A stretch of 64,000 nucleotides of DNA from Ascaris suum (lineage: Eukaryota > Nematoda > Chromadorea > Rhabditida > Ascarididae), in the NCBI GenBank assembly GCA_013433145.1, contig CM024170.1, forward strand, positions 8,195,366 to 8,259,365, in the 5' to 3' direction. The position numbers and the translations under genes were made by a program. The notes beneath the pieces are model-generated. The model saw only the letters and a program-made list of their open reading frames with translations. It ran no database searches and was not told the origin of the DNA. Every line of letters starts with the position of its first letter. Positions within the stretch are counted from its first letter, which is position 1. This document shows, in pieces, positions 58,392-64,000 of this stretch.

Positions 58392-58563
58392 ATGTTGAAT
58401 GAATACTGCATGTTGGAAAAAACTTGTGTCTAACGTGCAATAAAAAACACCTGTGAAATAATATTTCTAAATGCAATTCCAAAGTTGTGCACATGTAAAG
58501 GTTATTGGTAGTCTGAACCCGATAAGAAGAGGCGTGACCCTGCATCTATCGTCCTCGGCTGAA

Positions 58564-58602
58564 GGGAAGAGAGAGGGATAGGGGAGGAGGAAGGGGGAGG
58601 GG
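58564..58602 (+). other. polypurine tract with G-quadruplex pattern
   Basis: An almost pure purine stretch with runs GGG, GGG, GGGG, GGGGG and GGGG separated by short A/G loops, in the convergent intergenic region. Confidence 0.65.
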
Positions 58603-59637
58603 AGAGTTGCCTTCCTCGTTCTTGCTCCAACAAAACATAATGAGGCATGTTTTACCATAAAGTGCCACTTTCAACCTCACAGTATCACGTTTGCGCATCT
58701 CTTTTGCATAAAGCATAAGTGTAATTAATATCCATATGCGTATTTCACCCGTTTAATAGTAGGTGGAAGCCCGCTTGTAAAAGATCAAAGGTTAGGGTTG
58801 GCGCTATATCCTGTCGCATCTGTCTCACGAAACTATCACTATCGCCTTCAGCAATACGTTATAGTGACTTTATGAAGTGATCCTGGTTAGCTGCAGAAAG
58901 CAAATCAAGAAGTACCAACAAAGTGGTTAAACAAAGGCATTGGTTCGATCCTTGCAGTGGGGCAGAAAGCAGTTAGGGTCCGAAAGTAAGAGCATGAACG
59001 GATGGACTCGTTTCTTTTACGAGGAGTTTGAGCTGTTTTTTTGAAATGCTATAACAATGACAACCACAAGGAGCAACGTTTGCACCATCTCTTTCAGTGT
59101 TCATGAGAAGTATCCTCTTACATGCACTGTTGTGATCTAATGTCTAATCTTTCCGTCGTTTTTTTTTTCCGTGACAAAAACCTTCATAACCATTAGTAAA
59201 TATGAAAGGGTCGAGGAGATGAAAAATCAAGTAAACGGAAGTTGATTCGGTTGGGGATGAAACAGATTGTGTTGTTCTCAGTAGCGCTTATATTGAAGCT
59301 GGATGTATCAGGATGAAAGGTTAACCTTCAACTCTAGTGGCTGCCAATCGAGACGGTCACCAAACGAAAAATTCCTCTGCATCATATCCAAATCCTGAAA
59401 CTTCACGCAGTTACTTATGGATTTGGAATTTCTTTAGCGCTCTTCGAAATAACTTCCTCGAAAAAAGTGGTCTCCGACTCGTTTTTACCTTATATTTTTC
59501 CAGGCTGCTTATGGGCATAGGTGAATAATAAAATTTTTTTGCCAAGGAGTCTCGGGGAATGTTTGTTGCTTAAATGATAGCTCGAGTATCAAATCAGTTT
59601 TGCAACGAATAAGTCGCCTTATATGTATGCAATGAGG

Positions 59638-59667
59638 TCAAAAATATATGACATTGTGGATTTTGGG
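59638..59667 (-). CDS. kinase exon 8, doubtful terminal exon
   Basis: After the good acceptor ATTTTTCAG a phase-0 frame gives PKIHNVIYF and TGA. It is the nearest acceptor downstream of exon 7 giving a short in-phase end. No AATAAA follows closely, so the true last exon may be elsewhere. Confidence 0.4.
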   Translation of the reverse strand, partial: PKIHNVIYF

Positions 59668-62600
59668 CTGAAAAATTATAAATTTAGATCATTTTAAATA
59701 GTCGAAGAATTATGTTATTTGAGAGAGAATCAGGTGAAATCAGCAATCTGCTATCAAACTTTTAAGCGGAAAGTGCTCGGTAATAACTTTTTGCAATAAT
59801 ACACGGGAAAGTTTATGGCTTTCAGCGTTTTACTTACAATTTCATTGCTGATTTGAGCGTATCGGGGTTCACCGTAGAAGGTGGCCTGTCGCAGATGACG
59901 ATGGAGGACGACTAACGATGCTGGCGGCCCAGATTCCTGTGTCAGCACCTCTTTATTCTGCTCAAGCATAAGTGTTGAAACAATTTACTGACAAATTAGC
60001 CGCTATATTTGTTGAAACACGATTTAATTCGTTAATTCAATTTGACCACTGATGCTCTTCTGTGCCCCATTCCTTTCATGTTTTCTCTCTCCCTTCTCTC
60101 ACCGTTCTTCTCACTCTCATCCCTTTTATCAACATTGGCAATATCACTCGCATTCTTCGAAAGACATGAGATTCTAGGCTTGCTATCGCGAATGTTTATG
60201 TTCAGGTGACAAGCGTGCGCCACATTAAAATGATTCAACCTCTCCATATTTTTGCTTCAGCAAGTCAATGGTCTCTTTCATCTTTTCAACGTCTTTCTTC
60301 TCATTGACATAGCGCCACGGTAACTGGCCGACCATATTTTCGACGGATATGTAATAAACTGACCAGAGGTCATCGAAGCGTGACATGTCCTGCAAAAGTC
60401 ACCAACCTCATGTAGTTCACAATTATTAACTCTTGTTGACATTAACATTCAGCTCTGTGAGAATGAACTATTGTGACCCTTCAATGAACATCGATCATTG
60501 TGTTTCGTCACGGATGATGACAACGACAATCGCTTGCCACTCTGTTACCTCACACATCCAAGTAAAGAATCCAGCAGCTTTAGAGTGTACCTGATGGTAG
60601 TGTGTGGTGAGTGAAGCATATCGAACCGTTCCATGAAAAGGACTTGATTCGCGGCGCGTTTTTACCATGCCATTACGTCCAATGAAGTGCCGCGCCATAC
60701 CGAAGTCAATTAAATAAAGTTCTTGACTGCCTTCAGCACGCAGCCCAACGCAGAAGTTTGCTGGCTTTACATCTCTATAGATAAACGCTCTCGTAATTTG
60801 ATGGTGCAATTTATGCAAATACGTTGGGCATCTTTTATAACTTCGGTGCCTGACTTCTGTATAATTCGCTGCGTTTGCTTATTCAACTAACTACACAACT
60901 TCAGTCTTAAAACGATCGCATTGAAAAAGCTCTCACCTCATTGCGTTTAATATCTTTGCCTTTAAATTACTAATTTTTATTTTATAATATACGATTTGTA
61001 TTCATGTTATTCAAAAATTTACTAATTTCAATAAACAAAAGGATGTATCATTCATGCTTTATTCCTATTCCATGGTTACTGTACTGAGGTTACTGTACTT
61101 TCCAAGCTTTTTTAAAGACGTATTTAAGGAAACCCTTCTCATAAGCTGGCTGTTTATAATTTCTATAGCTTACAAATATAGCTGCTCATTAATCGAACAT
61201 CAATGAGCCATTGGCTTTTGCAAAATAGCACGCTTCCATGAAATGTTTCAGTCTAGAGCATTATGCTATAAGGAGCCCAAATCATCCGATGCTTCTTTGG
61301 GCTGTACGTACAGGTATTATTCAGCACGTGCTGTCGAATGGAAACTATTTATTACAGAATGATGAATACAAACCAAGTTGAATAGGAAGCAACCGATGAA
61401 TACCAACCGATGAATCCAACCAAGTTGGTGAAGGAATCTGAGTGCCAGAATCATTTTTTTCATTATCCAGAGCGAAGTGGTCATCGAAAAACGATCCTCC
61501 TTCAAGCTTTTTTTCAATTCACGAATGTTTCTGCCGCATAAATCCATCACCTGCAATACTTATCTTTCGATTAAGCGATGCTGAATAAACGCTCAATGAA
61601 AAATTCTCCCTCCTAATTTGCTGAAAGAAAATATCTTCAAAATGAGGTATGATAACTGCGAAATATTTCGTCATCCACCTCCCGTCCAAACTCGTTACAG
61701 CTCTCTAAATTCGAGCTCCACGCTTGAAGACAATGATTTCGGAATCGGGTAATGCAGAACCACTGAGGTTCCCACTGAATGCTTGTCGTATGAATAAAAA
61801 ATAGTATGTTCGCCTCTTCCGTCATATTGTGTTTAAAAAATATACAACAAAACTCTAAAAGGTCCTTTCCAACAGAACAACTTTTAAGGTACGTGCTGCA
61901 CGAACCATGTATCGAACACTATGAGTTTCGCCATATCCATAATAGTTTGGAATAGGTTCCTTTGGAGTTTTTGTATAGAGTTGACGTATTGATCGATTTA
62001 ATGTCTCCAAACAATTCGCCTCGATCCGTAACAAACCAATCTGAATTATATGGGCTGAATCAATATTCAGTGCTCACAAATAGCGACAATTTTTGAATGG
62101 TGCAAATGTTTCATAGTGGAACGATTACTCTACGAGTCGGAACGTTGCAACCTATGAAGGTGTTTCTTGTCGCATCTTTACCAAACAAACAGTGATCACA
62201 ACTACATGGCTCGATTAAAGTCACTGCTAACGGGAAATCATGTACCTCAAACAATAGAGTATATGGAGGGGACTCAGAGAAAATTGCCGTGTTGGTACGT
62301 CATGATTCCTACGAGCGGCAGCAAGTTGTGAAGTACCATGTTAATGGCCGATGTTTGTATATGCCTCTTAAGAGAGTTATAGATATTACGAAAGAGATGA
62401 GTCATTGTATAGTGAAGCACATCCATGGATACCGGATTTGCTGACAGCCGAAAATCATGGAGGCATTTGCGGTAGCCGCAGCTGAAATTTTCGGTAATAG
62501 GTGGTGGCCAAGCTGACGAAAAACTTCTAATGGAGAGGCATGCCACTGAATTACACTTGAAGTAACCTAAAGCAACCCACCTTAGCACTCATTGATTCGG

Positions 62601-63745
62601 CCTTAATGGCAACTGGTTGACCGCTGTCGACATTAACACCAGAATAAACCTGGAATACAGTCGGGTGTTTCGAATTCCCCATGAAACTCATTATGTGAGT
62701 TGTGATAGCTGAAGTGCAATAGCTTAAGCCACTTTTTCACTTTACTGCTTCATAGTGATGAAAAACTGCACCTAGAAAGCCGGATTAGCCGTTTATGTCT
62801 CTCGAATCTTTGACGCTGTGATCAAGATTTGATTAAAAGTCATCATTTCTTGTAACTGCATGCCAAAAGTGTCCATGAGACTATCTCTTTAATTTGAGTT
62901 AAGCTGCCATTTAAAGATGCATGCTAGATTTGGAAAGTAAGCTGGCTGCACAGTCAGTTCACTTTCTTTTGCCTGCCCGCCTCTCCCTTTTGACAGAGCG
63001 ATTCCTTTGCTCAACCCTCCCTTCTTCCTCTATACCCCCACCTAATTATTTTAATCTTTGGTATAGCCACCAGCCTTATGAAACAGGCAGCGCTTTGAGA
63101 ACGTTTTACAGTGGAGTGTTCAGTATCGTTTTGTCAACGTTTCGCGAATATGATGGCAATGAGATGAATATACACACCCACTTCATCCTCGGCGGTGAAA
63201 TTAATAGGTGTACACTAGCAATACTTTATTGATAGGACTTATGAGAGGGACGAAGGAAAGGAAACTTTTGCTTGCCTTCAACACACCCACGTCTACCTTC
63301 CCCGGAACATGCCAACTCTCATGCTATTCAGCAGACAAATTATTTTAAAGATTGACTAGAGATATTCAGATTTTTTTGAGACAGGAAAGCTAAATATGTG
63401 ACTGTGGGGTAGGTTGAAACTGAATATATGAAACATCGGCCGTGTGGAACTTCACCGAGGTTCAACAGTAGTGCTGGGAGAGCGGAAGATTCCACGCATA
63501 AATATTGCTTAGATCCGCAGAGCTTTTGCGTCTGATTTGGGCTGCATCTTTCAAGGAATCGCAAAGTAGACTGACGGACAAATGAAGGCAGAAATCTTGT
63601 GGAGCAGGTAAAGTCACCTGTCCAAAGCCACCGCTACTGATGAGTGCCCGCAACATGAAATGCTTGTTGATGTGAGAGCCGGGAATTAGCAATTGCTCAT
63701 CCTTGCCTTTGACATCGTTGTGGTGCTGCATAATTAACGTTATAC
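59638..63745 (-). CDS. casein-kinase-1/TTBK-like Ser/Thr protein kinase, whole gene
   Basis: Seven well-supported exons and one doubtful terminal exon join in phase to a protein of about 314 residues, typical for the expanded nematode CK1/TTBK-like family. Visible motifs by residue: glycine loop ISSGGFGQV (31-39), VAIK lysine (54), alpha-C glutamate in LLRIEA (68), catalytic HRDVKPANF (153-161), DFG (177-179), GTVRYAS substrate loop, and DDLWSVYYISVENMVGQLPW in the C-lobe. All catalytic residues are present, so it should be active. Many nematode members are male-germline enriched, but nothing here shows expression. The gene runs tail-to-tail with the fibrillin-like gene. Confidence 0.85.
59838..59957 (-). 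CDS. kinase exon 7: end of kinase domain
   Basis: 120-nt phase 0-0 exon after TTGAGCAG. LVVLHRHLRQATFYGEPRYA followed by QISNEI|GTAAGT, corresponding to the FYxxPxYxxI end of CK1-like domains. Confidence 0.82.
60240..60389 (-). CDS. kinase exon 6: C-lobe
   Basis: 150-nt phase 0-0 exon after CTTTTGCAG. SRFDDLWSVYYISVENMVG, QLPWRYVNEKKDV and a Lys-rich helix, ending KYGE|GTTGAA. An intact CK1-type alpha-F region. Confidence 0.9.
60591..60774 (-). CDS. kinase exon 5: catalytic loop, DFG, activation segment
   Basis: 184-nt exon after TATCTATAG. DVKPANFCVG, ELYLIDFGMARHF, then the CK1-type RR-S-FHGTVRYAS activation segment, ending HYHQ|GTACAC in phase 0. Confidence 0.9.
61408..61550 (-). CDS. 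kinase exon 4: alpha-E to HR of the catalytic loop
   Basis: 143-nt exon after TATTGCAG. VMDLCGRNIRELKKSL, SLWIMKKMILALRFLH and GWIHR, leaving in phase 2 within the Arg codon of HRD. Confidence 0.87.
61906..62040 (-). CDS. kinase exon 3: alpha-C region
   Basis: 135-nt phase 0-0 exon after TATAATTCAG. It encodes LLRIEANCLETLN and YYGYGETHSVRYM. I end it at ATG|GTTCGT so that the next exon gives the expected YMVMDLCGRN. Reading on would add a non-family peptide. Confidence 0.85.
62581..62649 (-). CDS. kinase exon 2: ATP-binding lysine
   Basis: 69-nt phase 0-0 exon between ATTCCAG and AAG|GTGGGT. It encodes VYSGVNVDSGQPVAIKAES with the beta-3 lysine. Confidence 0.87.
63618..63745 (-). CDS. kinase exon 1: ATG and glycine loop
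   Basis: The most natural ATG is at 63731-63729 (MQHHNDVKGKDEQLLIPGSH). It lies 14 nt after a TTTGCTTCAG acceptor at 63746, which could be an SL trans-splice site. Ends ISSGGFGQ|GTGACT, phase 0. The frame is also open to the acceptor, so a cis-spliced upstream exon is possible. Confidence 0.85.
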
Positions 63746-63883
63746 CTGAAGCAAATGTAGCTGACACCACCAGATCAAATAAATAAAGATGTAAAAAAGT
63801 GGAGAGGTTGTGTAGATTTCAAGAAGTGGACCATGAAAAGCACTCTTTGTACCATGAGGACGTCTAAGGAGACCGAGTTTCAC

Positions 63884-64000
63884 CTCAAATGGCGCTCAAT
63901 TTGCGCCTCACTGAGTACCTCGGTGCATTTGTAGAAGCGGTCCTTCGATGAAAAAAGCCATCTTAGCGTGTCGCCTCGAATCATTGCCACCCTCATTAGA
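63884..64000 (-). CDS. possible exon of an upstream minus-strand gene, cut by the window edge
   Basis: A frame open to the edge reads MRVAMIRGDTLRWLF then DRFYKCTEVLSEAQIERHLR, ending at a TTGAG|GTGAAA donor (phase 2) with an in-frame TGA just beyond. It looks protein-like, but I do not recognise it. An overlapping frame (ATG at 63961, donor at 63919) could instead extend the kinase N-terminus in phase 1. Confidence 0.25.

Larger units (their letters stand above)
56841..59637. other. intergenic region between convergent genes
   Basis: Apart from the two entries listed separately I see no supported gene. The minus-strand ORF at 56907-57170 has no recognisable family. No AATAAA lies near the end of either flanking gene. 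Confidence 0.5.

Noticed and set aside
58945..58975. GGTTCGATCC resembling a tRNA T-loop
   Set aside because: Flanking bases do not form a T-stem and no anticodon or D arm is present.

Overview
The window looks like nuclear DNA of a nematode, probably a clade V (strongylid/rhabditid-type) parasite. The sequence is AT-rich, introns are a few hundred bases to about 3 kb, and almost every exon starts after a (T)TTCAG, TTGCAG or TTTTAG acceptor. The domain architecture matches C. elegans fibrillin homologue FBN-1, and the neighbour is a worm-type casein-kinase-1-like kinase. The genus cannot be fixed from the sequence alone.

Region 1 (1-15,940) has no gene I can defend. It holds an uninterrupted (AT)n tract (9550-9793), a G12 run with a G-quadruplex pattern (9945-9989), small repeats and hairpins, and one unassigned 154-codon minus-strand ORF (12694-13158).

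Region 2 (15,941-54,941, + strand) is one giant gene. I resolve 40 coding exons totalling about 14.1 kb, or roughly 4,700 residues. Splice phases agree at every junction. The predicted protein has a signal peptide, an LDLa-like cysteine motif and about 32 EGF-like modules (many calcium-binding type, D-[IV]-[DN]-E-C). Three very large low-complexity exons interrupt the EGF series: a Gly-rich repeat exon of 1.4 kb, a Ser/Thr/Glu mucin exon of 5.5 kb and a mixed exon of 1.6 kb. The C-terminus is a complete bipartite ZP domain, a polybasic furin-type cleavage zone, one transmembrane helix and a short tail. This is the plan of an apical extracellular-matrix ZP protein. EGF and mucin parts would face the lumen or cuticle side, ZP would polymerise, and furin-type cleavage would release the ectodomain. 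The reading frame breaks twice, each time as if one base were missing, once in each of the first two large exons. Elsewhere the frame is intact, so base-level assembly error is the simplest explanation. Two unassigned exon candidates suggest isoforms: a 78-nt cassette between the two halves of the ZP domain, and a spliced alternative cytoplasmic tail (54,879 to 55,596-55,709 to about 56,563-56,840).

Region 3 (56,841-59,637) is intergenic between convergent genes. It contains a polypurine G-quadruplex-type tract and one weak small-ORF candidate.

Region 4 (59,638-63,745, - strand) is a seven- or eight-exon CK1/TTBK-like protein kinase of about 314 residues with intact catalytic motifs. A possible exon of a further minus-strand gene runs into the right edge.
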